From: Levilactobacillus andaensis
GTDB lineage: Bacteria; Bacillota; Bacilli; Lactobacillales; Lactobacillaceae
Reading direction: 5' to 3'
Assembly (NCBI RefSeq): GCF_016861695.1
Contig: NZ_BOLP01000018.1
Location: 1-64,000 of the forward strand
Length of the DNA: 64,000 nucleotides
This document shows positions 25,794 through 35,617 of this stretch, piece after piece. Made by a program: the position numbers and the translations under genes. Every line of letters begins with the position of its first letter. The stretch's first letter is position 1. Below the pieces are notes generated by a model. It made no database searches. It was not told the origin of the DNA and worked only from the letters and a program-made list of their open reading frames with translations.

Positions 25794-26522
25794 TTACATA
25801 ACAAATTGAAGTCCGCTCAACCGTTTCTTGTTCTTCAAGTAAACGTTCATCGCGTACACCGAGTCGAATCGATGCTTCTTCAAGTAGTTGAAGCTCTTCG
25901 CCATCTGCGCAACTGATTTCGTAGTTGCCTTATCGAAAACGAATAATTGCCGGTGTGCCTGTTTCGCTTGCTTAATATTTTGGGTCAATTGCGGATCTTT
26001 GAAAATGGCTTGGCCCACTAAGGCTGCGTTACCCGCCGTTGCCCAGTAGTCCTGCCGTAATCGACTAGCGCTGGCATGACGATAGTAACCCATGCTGCTG
26101 GGACTCAGCTCCGTCCAAACAATGCCCTGTTTAGTATGTTGCGGCGTCTTCAACGTGCCCGCTTCATCGTACGAATCAGTCGCTGGTTGCCAGAGGAGGA
26201 TTTTTTGATACAGTTGCTTCTTCCCCTTCTTGACCGTCAGTTCTGAGGCCACACCGCCAGTATTCCCCTCTTTGACCAGAAAATAAATGAATTTGATTCC
26301 CGAACGACTCTGACTCAGCTGCAGGCCAACCTGACCGTTCACCTGGGCCTTCAAGCCATGAAAGGTATAGCCATAATGGGCCGCCTGCTTTGTGAGCCGG
26401 GCACTGTCGGAAAGATCGGCCGTTCGTTTGACCTTAGCTGACGCCGTGATCCCGCCAAAAATCCCACTGACACCTAAAATAATTGCAACAATACTAACCT
26501 TTAACCAATTTCTCCACCGCAT
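25794..26522 (-). CDS. Secreted hypothetical protein (242 residues)
   Basis: Unrecognised extracellular protein. The N-terminus MRWRNWLKVSIVAIILGVSG with a following Ala-containing stretch is a signal peptide, probably cleaved after ITASA-K. The mature part is basic and Gln/Lys-rich and shows no known domain that I can identify. The start at 26522 follows GGGGGAG; the open frame up to 26615 lacks a ribosome site. It sits alone between a terminator and the LacI gene. Confidence 0.7.
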   Translation of the reverse strand: MRWRNWLKVSIVAIILGVSGIFGGITASAKVKRTADLSDSARLTKQAAHYGYTFHGLKAQVNGQVGLQLSQSRSGIKFIYFLVKEGNTGGVASELTVKKGKKQLYQKILLWQPATDSYDEAGTLKTPQHTKQGIVWTELSPSSMGYYRHASASRLRQDYWATAGNAALVGQAIFKDPQLTQNIKQAKQAHRQLFVFDKATTKSVAQMAKSFNYLKKHRFDSVYAMNVYLKNKKRLSGLQFVM

Positions 26523-26744
26523 TTTAACGTTCTCCCCCGTAAAACAGTCTCCGATTAACCCGGTTACACGGTTAACCAATATGCCTAGTATGTCGCTAGA
26601 CGGGGAAACTGTCAATCACGGGTTAGACTCGCTAATAGACAGTAGCTTCGATACTGGTTTTGGACCTTCGCCTTGCTGCCCGTCAGATAGTAATTAGCCG
26701 GAGGAAACCAGGGATTCAGCCGCAGTGCGCCAATCAACCACAAT

Positions 26745-27743
26745 CTATTGCTTCGCCACAAAACTCTTCCGCTGAATCAGTTCGCAATCCAGCCGAATCT
26801 CGCGCTTAGACTGTGTTGGGAACAGGATGCCGTCACGCAACGTGCTGATGATTGACCGGCCAATTTCAGCCGTGTCGATTCTAAATGTCGTCAATGGCGG
26901 TGAGACGTACTTGGCAATATCAATGTCATTGACACTGATAATCGCCGTATCCACGGGCACCGTCACCTTATTTTCGTTAAACGCCTGTAGTACCCCAACG
27001 GCTAACGGGTCCGAAGCGACGATAAAGCCCTTGGGCAATGGGTGTTGGTCCATCATACCGACCAGTTTCAGGCCCATTTGATAGCCGCAGTGCACCGAAA
27101 ACTCTTCACCAATCAAGACAAAGCGTTCGTCAAATAGCCCCAACTCCCGCATGTAACTTTCAAAATACGTCGTCCGCGGATCGTCTGGAAAGTCCGCGTG
27201 CCAGAACTTACCGCCAATCAATCCGATCGACGTAATTCCGGACCGCCTAAAGGAATCGATCGCCACGTGGACCATCGACTCGTAGTTTGGCTGGACCGAA
27301 TTGAACGTGTGCGGGTCCGGATTGACATCCGCAAAGACCGTATTAGCCGTTAGCTTCTTCATTAACTCAATGTCGTCACGCGTAAATAGTCCCAGTGCAA
27401 TCAGTCCATCGATTTTCTGCGGAACATCCTGCACGTGCCGATAGAACTGTACGTCCATATCCGCAGCCTGCCCCGCCGCGATGATGTTCTTGCGGATACT
27501 GCTAAAGTAGGAATCCTCCAGCTCCTTTTGCGGGTCCACTGAGAGGAGCACCGCAATCTGATACTGACTGCTTTTCGCGCTGTCCTCGTGATGATAATTC
27601 AATTCATTTGCCACCCGCGTGATGCGTTGCTGCGCCTTCTCCGAAATGGAAAAGGTCGGGTCATCGTTGAGAAAACGGGATACCGTCGCTGAAGAATACC
27701 CCGACTTCTGAGCAATTTCTTTAATTGTCGCCAATTTTCTCAC
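26745..27743 (-). CDS. LacI-family transcriptional regulator
   Basis: A 332-residue sugar-responsive repressor. The N-terminal HTH TIKEIAQKSGYSSATVSRFL (residues 6-25) and hinge are typical, followed by a periplasmic-binding-protein-like effector domain (about 65-332). It is divergent from the GH42 beta-galactosidase, with operator-like and cre sites between, so it most likely controls that gene and the LacS-type carrier in response to a galactoside. The inducer is inferred. Confidence 0.92.
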   Translation of the reverse strand: MRKLATIKEIAQKSGYSSATVSRFLNDDPTFSISEKAQQRITRVANELNYHHEDSAKSSQYQIAVLLSVDPQKELEDSYFSSIRKNIIAAGQAADMDVQFYRHVQDVPQKIDGLIALGLFTRDDIELMKKLTANTVFADVNPDPHTFNSVQPNYESMVHVAIDSFRRSGITSIGLIGGKFWHADFPDDPRTTYFESYMRELGLFDERFVLIGEEFSVHCGYQMGLKLVGMMDQHPLPKGFIVASDPLAVGVLQAFNENKVTVPVDTAIISVNDIDIAKYVSPPLTTFRIDTAEIGRSIISTLRDGILFPTQSKREIRLDCELIQRKSFVAKQ

Positions 27744-27841
27744 TCCCTTATTTTGTGCTAAACCTTTAAGATGATTCGCAGTGACTTTAGTCGTGCCCTC
27801 AATTAATCAAGACACGTTAACTATTTACTAAAAGTAGTGGC

Positions 27842-27856
27842 GTAAGCGCTTGCATT
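27842..27856. promoter_or_regulatory. cre-like site 1
   Basis: GTAAGCGCTTGCA resembles the CcpA-binding cre consensus. It lies between lacI and the GH42 gene. Confidence 0.55.
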
Positions 27857-27984
27857 TTATGTAAATTCAACAGCGAATTCACCTATGTTTCCCTTTAATC
27901 ATACTCTAAACAGCAATTAAGTTGCGAACTAAATCACTAAATACCGTTTAAAAGACGTTTACTAATATTTACTAGTTTACCATT

Positions 27985-28000
27985 TTTAAGCGCTTTCATT
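27985..28000. promoter_or_regulatory. cre-like site 2
   Basis: On the minus strand AATGAAAGCGCTTAA is a close match to the cre consensus, 70 bases ahead of the GH42 start. It is preceded by repeated TTTACTA motifs that could be LacI operators. Confidence 0.65.
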
Positions 28001-28069
28001 AACTAAATTTTTAGTCTAATATTTACCTTGGACTTAAGCAAATCCTCTAAAAGGAGCGCAATCAAACAA

Positions 28070-30118
28070 ATGACAGCAAAATTAAATGTAAGCGATTTCC
28101 TACACGGTGGCGATTACAACCCCGAACAGTGGTTGGACCACCCCGAAATTATCGATCAAGACTTTAACTTCTTTAAAGAAGCCAACATTAACGATGTGAC
28201 CGTGGGCATCTTCTCCTGGGCCCAACTAGAACCAGAAGAAGGCAAATTCGACTTCTCCTGGTTGGACGACATCTTCGACCGTGCTGAGGCACAGAACGGC
28301 CACGTTATCCTGGCGACCCCTAGTGGTGCCAAACCCCGTTGGCTGGCCGACAAGTATCCCGAAGTGTTGCGGACCAACGAAGACGGCTCCAAGAACATCT
28401 TCGGTGAACGCCACAACCACTGTTACACCTCCCCCGTTTACCGTCAGAAGGTCCAAGAGATCAACCGCAAGCTGGCCGAACGATACGGCCACCGCAAGAG
28501 CCTGATTCTCTGGCATATTTCTAACGAGTTCGGCGGGTCCTGCTACTGTGACCTTTGCCAAGGCGCCTTCCGTGACTGGCTCAAAGCCAAGTACCACACG
28601 CTAGACAACCTGAACCGGGCCTACTGGGCTAAGTTCTGGAGTCACACCTACACCAGCTGGGATCAGGTCCACTCCCCATCCCCACTGGGCGACCAGACCT
28701 TACTGGGCCTGAACCTCGACTGGAAACGGTTTGTCACCGACCGCACGATTGACTTCTATGAAGCCGAAATTAAACCGCTACGCGAACTAACGCCCAACAT
28801 CCCCATCACCACGAACTTCATGGGCGGCAACCCACCCGAATCCCACGTTCACTACGACCTGGACTACCAAAAGTTCGCGCAACACGTCGACATTGTTAGC
28901 TGGGACTCCTATCCTAACTGGGCCAACGACTACGAAAGTACCGCGCACCTCGCGATGAAGACCGCACTCATGAACGATGTGATGCGGAGCCTCAAGCACC
29001 AGAACTATTTGATCATGGAAAGCACGCCTTCCCAAGTCAACTGGCACCCCTACAACCGCGCTAAGTTGCCCGGTATGCATCAAATGGGGTCGCTCCAACA
29101 GGTCGCTCACGGCGCGGATGCCGTCAACTACTTTCAGCTTCACCAGTCCCGCGGCTCATCCGAAATGTTCCACGGCGCCGTTATCACTCATCAGCTCAGC
29201 GACAAGACCCGCGTCTTCAAGGAAGTTGCTCAGGTCGGCCAAGATTTGGTCAACTTAAAGCCAGCTAAGGTCACGCATCATCAGGCAGCCAAGGTCGCCA
29301 TTGTTTACGATTACGACAACATGTGGGCCCTCGACGATTCACGCAATTATTCAAACGAAACCAAAAAGTATTGGCGGACCATTCAGGAACACTACCAATA
29401 TTTCTGGGAACATGACATCCCCGTTGAACTGATTTCAACACAGGACGACCTGACCCCCTACACACTGGTCATCGACCCGATGCACTTCATGATGAGTGAG
29501 GCCTTCACCGAAAAGCTCCGCGATTACGTGCAGCAAGGTGGCCATTTGGTCGGTACCTACATGACCGGCCTAGTCGACAAGAACTTCTTAGCCTACCTCG
29601 GTGGCTGGCCGAAAGCCCTGCATGACGTTTACGGCGTCGAATTCCAAGAAACGACCACCCTTTATCCTAAGCAACACAACCACGTGGCCGCCTTCGACAA
29701 GACCTACACAGTAAACGACTACGCGGACACGGTCACCGTCGACACGGCGCAGTCACTGGCAACGTATCAAGATGACTTCTTCGCCGGCAGTTCTGCACTG
29801 ACCAAGAACACTTGTGGTAAAGGGACGGCCTACTATGTCGCCGCCCGGACGGAGGAAGCCTTCCTCGAAGACTTCTACGACCAATTGGCTGACGAGTTTG
29901 GGTTAAAACCAGAGTTGCCAATTGAAAAGCAGGGCCCGACCGTGTCCATTCAGGTCCGCGAAAAGGCTGGCCAACAGTTCTTCTTCGTCATTAACTTTAG
30001 CGAAAAGCCTGCCACCGTCACGACGACCAAGTCCCTGACCGAAGTCTTGTCGGGCCAAAACGTGGCCGCCGGTGCCCAAGCACTCAAGCCTTTCGATGTG
30101 AAGGTCTACACTGTCTAA
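28070..30118 (+). CDS. GH42 beta-galactosidase
   Basis: Cytosolic glycoside hydrolase of family 42 (682 residues) that releases galactose from beta-galactosides. The TIM-barrel part shows the acid/base Glu153 in HISNEFGG and the nucleophile Glu in LIMESTPSQVNW. The zinc-site cysteines typical of GH42 are present (Cys118 in NHCYTSP and the CYCDLC cluster, 158-163). Trimerisation and C-terminal beta domains follow. The ATG at 28070 begins the conserved sequence; AAGGAG lies 13 bases upstream, a rather long spacing. The earlier in-frame codon at 28028 has no site. The LacS-like carrier lies downstream. Substrates may be galacto-oligosaccharides or arabinogalactan fragments rather than lactose. 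Confidence 0.95.
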   Translation: MTAKLNVSDFLHGGDYNPEQWLDHPEIIDQDFNFFKEANINDVTVGIFSWAQLEPEEGKFDFSWLDDIFDRAEAQNGHVILATPSGAKPRWLADKYPEVLRTNEDGSKNIFGERHNHCYTSPVYRQKVQEINRKLAERYGHRKSLILWHISNEFGGSCYCDLCQGAFRDWLKAKYHTLDNLNRAYWAKFWSHTYTSWDQVHSPSPLGDQTLLGLNLDWKRFVTDRTIDFYEAEIKPLRELTPNIPITTNFMGGNPPESHVHYDLDYQKFAQHVDIVSWDSYPNWANDYESTAHLAMKTALMNDVMRSLKHQNYLIMESTPSQVNWHPYNRAKLPGMHQMGSLQQVAHGADAVNYFQLHQSRGSSEMFHGAVITHQLSDKTRVFKEVAQVGQDLVNLKPAKVTHHQAAKVAIVYDYDNMWALDDSRNYSNETKKYWRTIQEHYQYFWEHDIPVELISTQDDLTPYTLVIDPMHFMMSEAFTEKLRDYVQQGGHLVGTYMTGLVDKNFLAYLGGWPKALHDVYGVEFQETTTLYPKQHNHVAAFDKTYTVNDYADTVTVDTAQSLATYQDDFFAGSSALTKNTCGKGTAYYVAARTEEAFLEDFYDQLADEFGLKPELPIEKQGPTVSIQVREKAGQQFFFVINFSEKPATVTTTKSLTEVLSGQNVAAGAQALKPFDVKVYTV

Positions 30119-30121
30119 ACT

Positions 30122-30232
30122 TGGTCGCACTGCGGCTGCCAGGGATTCCGCCTGCTGTGGGGACGCTTCAGCCTGGGAGAGCACCAGTCTTCTCGCGGCT
30201 GGCTACATCCCTGGCCTCCTCCGGCTCAGACT
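30122..30232 (+). repeat. Structured intergenic repeat, type I with internal deletion, copy 10
   Basis: Starts 4 bases after the GH42 stop codon, in sense. It keeps the outer arms GCCAGGGATT/CATCCCTGGC and the first hairpin but has lost about 75 bp containing the middle and variable hairpins (junction near 30195). Confidence 0.85.
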
Positions 30233-30320
30233 GATTTTAGACGCAACAACGTTGACCGTCAAAATCAAGTCACTCAACACCGGTTGGCAACCACTTTCCA
30301 AGTTGCCACAGTGCCACCAC

Positions 30321-30480
30321 GTAAGCCGAGAGGCCAGCAGCTATGGGCTCAGGCGCGTCGTTCTACTTAGTTGGCGTTCCTTGCCGGCTTAGTAGAAAAC
30401 CAATCTTGAAGACTCGGGTTCTTCGAGGCTTCAAGTTGCGTTCGCACCGTTCCAGCCCATAGCTGCCGGCCGGTAAGACG
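30321..30480 (-). repeat. Structured intergenic repeat, type II, copy 11
   Basis: Faces copy 10 across about 90 bases. Ends CAGCTATGGGCT/AGCCCATAGCTG changed together compared with the ATATGGGCT/AGCCCATAT of other type II copies. Contains TTCTACTAAGCC...CTAAGTAGAA. Confidence 0.87.
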
Positions 30481-30568
30481 AAGTCACCACTGCTTTTAGC
30501 TTCAACACTTATTGATTGTCACAACAAATCGACCGCTACTGAATTTTACTAAAAAATGAGGCATAAAC

Positions 30569-32521
30569 ATGGAAAATACAAATCAACCGGCCGCCGCTAA
30601 ACAACATTTAACGGGTCGCCAATGGATCGAACGGATTTCATTTTCATTTGGGAACTTAGGGCACTCTGCTTTCTATGGTGCGTTGAGTACTTACTTCATC
30701 ATCTACGTGACCAGCGGGATGTTCGCTGGTCTACCAAAAGCCATTGCCAGCAAGCTCATTGGGCTCATTACCGGATTAGTTGTTATCATTCGACTGGCCG
30801 AAGTCGTCATCGACCCCATCTTAGGGAACGTCGTCGACAACACCAATACCCGCTGGGGGAAATTCAAGCCCTGGCAAGTCATTGGTGGGGTCACCAGCTC
30901 CATCTTGCTAGTCATCCTGTTTACCGGGATCTTTGGTCTCGCAAAGGTTAACTGGGTCCTCTTCGCCGTGGTCTTCGTGATTCTTTTCGTCGCCCTCGAC
31001 ATCTTCTACTCACTCTGTGACGTTTCTTACTGGGGCATGGTGCCCGCTATCAGTGAAGACAGTAAGGAACGGGGAATCTTTACCGCCCTTGGCTCCTTTA
31101 CCGGGTCAATTGGGTGGAACGGTCTGACCATGATCGTGGTTCCCGTCACGACTTTCTTCACTTTTATCGCTACCGGTAAGCACGAACAGGGTCCTCAAGG
31201 TTGGCTCGCTTTTGCCATTATTATTGCCATCGTCGCCATCCTGTCCGCGTTAGCCGTTGCCTTTGGGACGACCGAAAAGCAAAACGTCATTCGGGACGCC
31301 GCTAAGGAAAAGACCAGCATCAAGGACGTCTTCTTAGGAATCATCCACAACGATCAGATTCTCTGGACCAGTTTGGCCTACCTGATGTACTCGATTGCTT
31401 ACGTCTCAACCAACGGAGTACTCTACTACCTCTTCAAATTTGTCATTGGGAAACCAAATGAATTCTGGATCGCCGGATTAGTCGCCACCATCATCGGTTT
31501 CTGCACGGCGCCTCTCTACCCAATCTTCAACAAGTTTATTCCTCGTAAAATGTTGTTCACGATTGGCCAAGTCAGCATGATTCTGTCTTACATCCTGTTG
31601 ATCACCGCCCGGACAAACCTCATCATGGTCGTCATTGGCCTGATTCTCTTCAACTTTACGTTTGCCCAATTGGTCACCGTCTTGACCCTGACCGACTCCA
31701 TCGAATATGGTCAATTGAAAAATGGGAACCGGAACGAAGCCGTTACCTTAACGATTCGGCCAATGATCGATAAAATTTCTGGGGCCCTCTCAAACGGGAT
31801 CGTTGGTTCCATCGCCTTAGTTGCCGGCATGACCGGTAGCGCCACCGCGAAGGACATGACCTCGACCAACATTCATACGTTTGAGCTGTTTGCCTTCTAC
31901 GCCCCACTGGCCTGCGCCGTCTTGGCCCTGTTGATCTTCACCTTTAAGGTTAAGATCACGGAAAAGATGCACGCCGAAATCGTCGACGAACTCCAAGCTA
32001 AATTAGCCAAGGGTGACATCGCCGTTGCGCCAGAAGACGCTACCCCCGTTGCCACTGACGAAGCCACTACTATCTTAGCGCCTGCCGATGGTGAACTTGA
32101 AGCCTTGACCGCCATTCCAGACGAATTGAACGGCTTCCCTGGCAAAGGATTTGCCATCAAACCATCCGGCAATCAACTGTTTGCGCCATTTGATGGGACG
32201 GTTAAATTTACCTTCTCCACTCGTCACGCCTTGGGCATCATCTCCGACTCCGGTGTGGAAATGATCATTCACGTGGGGATTGATACCGTTAACCTGCGTG
32301 GCGAAGGGTTTGTGACCCATTACGAAGACGGTCAGAAGATCAAGGCCAACGACCTATTGATGACCTTTGACCCTGAACGCATTCACCAAGCCAACTTGGA
32401 TGACACCGTGGTCGTCTTCTTCACGCAACCCGCTCGTGTTCAGAACATGACTGCCTTTACCAGCGGCCAAATCAAGCACGGTCAACCAGTTACGGATGTT
32501 ACTTTGACTGCTAAAAAATAA
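30569..32521 (+). CDS. lacS: LacS-type galactoside/pentose/hexuronide carrier with C-terminal EIIA domain
   Basis: Twelve-TM sugar:cation symporter of the GPH family (about residues 1-480) fused to a glucose-type EIIA domain (about 505-645), 650 residues in total. Family signs are the conserved cytoplasmic loop DPILGNVVDNTNTRWGKFKPW and SDPY-like spacing in the second half. The EIIA part holds the phosphorylatable His in MIIHVGIDTVNLRGEGF, through which HPr can tune transport. It follows the GH42 gene and would import its substrate. The AAAAATGAGG just upstream is only a modest ribosome site. Confidence 0.92.
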   Translation: MENTNQPAAAKQHLTGRQWIERISFSFGNLGHSAFYGALSTYFIIYVTSGMFAGLPKAIASKLIGLITGLVVIIRLAEVVIDPILGNVVDNTNTRWGKFKPWQVIGGVTSSILLVILFTGIFGLAKVNWVLFAVVFVILFVALDIFYSLCDVSYWGMVPAISEDSKERGIFTALGSFTGSIGWNGLTMIVVPVTTFFTFIATGKHEQGPQGWLAFAIIIAIVAILSALAVAFGTTEKQNVIRDAAKEKTSIKDVFLGIIHNDQILWTSLAYLMYSIAYVSTNGVLYYLFKFVIGKPNEFWIAGLVATIIGFCTAPLYPIFNKFIPRKMLFTIGQVSMILSYILLITARTNLIMVVIGLILFNFTFAQLVTVLTLTDSIEYGQLKNGNRNEAVTLTIRPMIDKISGALSNGIVGSIALVAGMTGSATAKDMTSTNIHTFELFAFYAPLACAVLALLIFTFKVKITEKMHAEIVDELQAKLAKGDIAVAPEDATPVATDEATTILAPADGELEALTAIPDELNGFPGKGFAIKPSGNQLFAPFDGTVKFTFSTRHALGIISDSGVEMIIHVGIDTVNLRGEGFVTHYEDGQKIKANDLLMTFDPERIHQANLDDTVVVFFTQPARVQNMTAFTSGQIKHGQPVTDVTLTAKK

Positions 32522-32544
32522 TTAGCTGTTAGGCTTTGCGTAAA

Positions 32545-32740
32545 GTGGTCGCACTCCGGCTGCCATGCTTGAACCGTAGAAACGCATGGCCTCTCAAGTG
32601 TACTTGACCGTAATTAGTTGGTCAGTAAAAGTCTGGTCTCTCCGTGCTCGTAAAGACTGAGCTTGAGCCTTACAGCCCACAAGTCTCAAGTTCAGTTGTG
32701 CCTCTCCAGATTTTAGGCACACGGGCACCCACCACTCACC
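32545..32740 (+). repeat. Divergent/hybrid structured repeat, copy 12
   Basis: The left end GGTCGCACTCCGGCTGCCA matches the type I left flank, but the inside is different: CCATGC...GCATGG, then CTTGAG-C-CTT...AAG-T-CTCAAG keeping the family C.U mismatch, and TGTGCCT...AGGCACA. It lies in sense after the LacS gene. Confidence 0.55.
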
Positions 32741-32756
32741 ATACAAAGCACCTATC

Positions 32757-32798
32757 TAAACGACCTCACCGGTTAAATTTACTGGTGAGGTCGTTTTT
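32757..32798. terminator. Terminator of the GH42-LacS unit
   Basis: AAACGACCTCACCGG...CTGGTGAGGTCGTTTTT hairpin with a T run, downstream of copy 12. Confidence 0.85.
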
Positions 32799-32947
32799 CA
32801 TGACATGTGGCGTTAAGCAAATTAACTTAACTAAAAGTTGAAAGCTCTAAAATACCAGTCATGCCCGTTCTAGCAACGACAGTGGGGCTAAAACTGGGCA
32901 ACCTGGTGATTTTTTCGCCTTACCGACCGTTGTCGTGATAAAACACA

Positions 32948-33142
32948 ATCGGAGCCGGAGGAGGACAGGGATGCAGCCAGCCGTGGTAATATTGTGAGCT
33001 GGCCAGAGGCTAGCTCACAATATGGGCGACTTTGGAGACACGTGTTTTTCGTGGCTTCAAAGCGAGCGAGAAGACTGGTGTTCTTCCAGTCTGAAGCGTC
33101 CCCACAGCAGGCGGAATCCCTGTCAGCCGTAGTGCGGCAAAT
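32948..33142 (-). repeat. Structured intergenic repeat, type I, copy 13
   Basis: Variable hairpin ATATTGTGAGCT/AGCTCACAATAT (32989-33023) is perfect over 12 bp. The middle hairpin is CTTTGGAG/CTTCAAAG. Just upstream, at about 32908-32922, TTCGCCTTACCGACCG is the left end of a type II element, so a type II partner seems to have been deleted here. Confidence 0.87.
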
Positions 33143-33297
33143 TTACACTAATTTAAGGGTGCGAATGCTTACCAATACTGGGACGAGACAGGTATTTCAT
33201 CTTTCAACCTTTAGAACTTAATAAAAAAGTTCAGCAAAGTTAGTCATTTCCGACTATCCTAGAGAAGTAAGTACAACGAAAAATGGAGGTCTTTAAG

Positions 33298-34044
33298 ATG
33301 GAATTTAATGTGACACGTGATGGGTTAACCTTAGCCGGGATTTACGAACCCGCTCCCCAACCGAACGGCACCATCGCCATTCTCATGCATGGATTTATGA
33401 GTGACCGCGGGTATGCGGACACGGCTTTACTGGTCCAACTTGCCCAGCGTTTACGAAAAATTGGTGTGGGCACCGTGCGCTTCGACTTCGATGGTCTCGG
33501 CCACAGTGACGGCGACTTCGCCAACATGACCGTGCTCAGCGAGATTGCTGACGCCCAAGCCGTCTTGGCGGCCGTTCAGACTCGCCTCGCCCCGCAACAG
33601 ATCGACCTCCTCGGCCATTCTCAGGGTGGCGTTGTGGCCAGCATGTTGGCTGGTTACTATCCCGATTTGATTCATAAGTTAGTCCTCATGGCCCCCGCCG
33701 CAACGCTCAAGGACGATGCCATCGCCGGCCACACCCGCGGCCTGGTCTATGACCCTCACCATATCCCGGCACAACTGTCCATGGATAACGGCAAGACCCT
33801 CGGCGGCTTTTACCTCCGCACGGCCCAGCTCCTCCCCATCTACGAGACTGCTCAAAACTTTACCGGTCCGGTCTGCCTGATTCACGGCGATGCCGACCAG
33901 ATTGTCTCCAACCAGGCCTCGCAACGGTACGATAATGTTTATCAAAACAGCACCTTTCACCTCATCCCCGGCGCCAGTCACCGGTTAGACGGTACTGCTC
34001 GGAAAACGGTGCTCCAGTTGGCCACCGAATTTATTGCTGATTAA
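33298..34044 (+). CDS. Alpha/beta hydrolase, cinnamoyl/feruloyl-esterase-like
   Basis: A 248-residue serine esterase closely resembling the Lactobacillus johnsonii cinnamoyl esterase LJ0536 along its length. The triad appears as Ser108 in GHSQGG, Asp200 in HGDADQIV and His228 in GASHRL; HGF (31-33) supplies the oxyanion hole. The family hydrolyses esters of hydroxycinnamic acids, such as ferulates and chlorogenate from plants. Start at 33298 follows GGAGG; an earlier in-frame ATG at 33283 overlaps that site. Substrate is inferred from similarity recalled, not searched. Confidence 0.88.
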   Translation: MEFNVTRDGLTLAGIYEPAPQPNGTIAILMHGFMSDRGYADTALLVQLAQRLRKIGVGTVRFDFDGLGHSDGDFANMTVLSEIADAQAVLAAVQTRLAPQQIDLLGHSQGGVVASMLAGYYPDLIHKLVLMAPAATLKDDAIAGHTRGLVYDPHHIPAQLSMDNGKTLGGFYLRTAQLLPIYETAQNFTGPVCLIHGDADQIVSNQASQRYDNVYQNSTFHLIPGASHRLDGTARKTVLQLATEFIAD

Positions 34045-34099
34045 GCGGAGTTGACTGCCTTTTGTCGCGCACACTTCCGCCATATACGTTCGGAGCGCA

Positions 34100-34137
34100 A
34101 AAACGGGTCTGGGATTTTTGTCCCAGACCCGTTTTTT
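34100..34137. terminator. Terminator after the esterase gene
   Basis: AAAAACGGGTCTGGGA...TCCCAGACCCGTTTTTT hairpin with T run. Confidence 0.92.
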
Positions 34138-34229
34138 CGTCGTAACAAACATTCCACTTGACTGTAACGTTACGGTACAGCTTAACATGAACAAATACTA
34201 AATTAATCGAAACCAAAAGGAAGAAGGAT

Positions 34230-34643
34230 TTGATTGTTATTCGAGTTCTATTAAAGAATTATTTCGATACCATTTCATATGGCATCTGGTTTTCCATCTG
34301 TATCATTGCAACAATCGGTTATATCATCCTACTAACAATTATGCGAAATAACTTTGAGATGATCTTGGCGGCTGGATTGATGGCAGTCGGTTTTGGGGTC
34401 ATGGTTTCCGTGTCCGAATCGACTCCCCTCTTGTTAGCGCCCATCGAAGAACAGGGCTTGGCTAACGCTACCTATTACTTGGGAAGCGATATTGGGATGT
34501 CACTCGGGCCCATCATTGGCGGCATTCTGCCAACGATTCTTCCACTCAAATTCTTCTATCCCGTGATGTTACTTATCATTCCTTTAACCGCAATCCTCTA
34601 TTTATTTAATCGGCGTAAGCTTAATGCAGCAGTCCAAAATTGA
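34230..34643 (+). pseudogene. C-terminal remnant of an MFS transporter
   Basis: A 137-codon frame encoding about four TM segments that match the last third of a drug-efflux-type MFS carrier, including the SLGPIIGGIL motif. No ATG is available at the front; the frame opens with TTG. The N-terminal two thirds, including motif A, are absent and the preceding DNA carries the esterase terminator. It is best read as a 5'-truncated remnant. Confidence 0.7.
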
Positions 34644-34650
34644 TATATTA

Positions 34651-34694
34651 AAAGCCCCAAAGGTTGGATTTTACGTCCAATCTTAGGGGCTTTA
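34651..34694. terminator. Terminator between MFS remnant and citG
   Basis: AAAAGCCCCAAAGGTTGGA...TCCAATCTTAGGGGCTTT hairpin. It can serve both strands and would end the cit operon. Confidence 0.85.
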
Positions 34695-34747
34695 CTTTAC
34701 AATCGAAAATATTGACTTTCTATTATCAATGGCAACCTGCAGTGACC

Positions 34748-35617
34748 CTACAGGTTAAAGCTGTCGTTTTCGATAACGCCTTCGCGGAGGCCGAGAAAAG
34801 CGGTTAGGATCAACAGGTCAGCCGACCCGCCAAGGCTTAAGTTGTCACGCTCGAACACCCGGTTCAGTTCAACCAATTTTGCCCAACCCGCTGTAGTCTT
34901 ACTACCGCCAGCTGCCAGATACTCCTGGGCCTGCTGGTGCGCCCATGGCACGATGTCCGCGCTCCCCGCCCGTTTGACCAGGTTGGTATCCGTGGAGTTG
35001 GCCACGATGGTCAACAGCGTGTCTAGCAGCCGCTGATTGAGCGTCCCCGTGCTCTGGCGTAACACCGGTAGCGCCATGTTAAAGACGGTCGGATACCCCG
35101 CCTCAGCCTCGCCACGAATCCCGGTAATCCCGTCGCGCAGGTAGAGTTTTTCCCCAGCAGTCAGCTGATTGCTGGGCTTATCGGCGAGACCGTCAAAGTC
35201 GTGTGTCGTCAGCCCATGCAGCATTTCCTTGACCGTTGTTCGTAGCTCCAAGCCGGCCTTCGCCGCGTATGCACTGGCCGTGACCAGGATTCCCAAAGAG
35301 AAAATGGCGCCTTTATGCGTGTTGACGGAATTTGTCGCCGCGCGCATCGCACGTTCAGCAGCCACCCCGAATGGTCGAATCTGACCAAACAAGTCGGTCA
35401 GGTCACTTCCAGTAAACGCCATTCCCGCCGCCACACACTGCGTGAAGTAGGGTTGGAGGCTCAGCGCACTGTCGATAAAGGTAAACACCGTCATGTCCGG
35501 ATGGGGTCCCTGTGACGTGGGGTCCACCAGACCGGGTTTAGGCGTGACTGACACTTCATAGAGCAATGCCCGCAACGCATCCATCGCTAACGTTTCAGTT
35601 GGTTTAGTGGTCGTCAC
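34748..35617 (-). CDS. citG: Triphosphoribosyl-dephospho-CoA synthase
   Basis: Makes 2'-(5''-triphosphoribosyl)-3'-dephospho-CoA, the precursor of the citrate lyase prosthetic group, from ATP and dephospho-CoA. Family motifs EVSVTPKPGLVDP near residue 20, NTHKGAIFSLG near 100 and DTNLVKRAG near 205 are intact over 289 residues. Translation starts at a GTG (35617) 9 bases after GAGGAGG, overlapping the end of citX by 14 bases. Last gene of the cit operon. Confidence 0.94.
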   Translation of the reverse strand: MTTTKPTETLAMDALRALLYEVSVTPKPGLVDPTSQGPHPDMTVFTFIDSALSLQPYFTQCVAAGMAFTGSDLTDLFGQIRPFGVAAERAMRAATNSVNTHKGAIFSLGILVTASAYAAKAGLELRTTVKEMLHGLTTHDFDGLADKPSNQLTAGEKLYLRDGITGIRGEAEAGYPTVFNMALPVLRQSTGTLNQRLLDTLLTIVANSTDTNLVKRAGSADIVPWAHQQAQEYLAAGGSKTTAGWAKLVELNRVFERDNLSLGGSADLLILTAFLGLREGVIENDSFNL

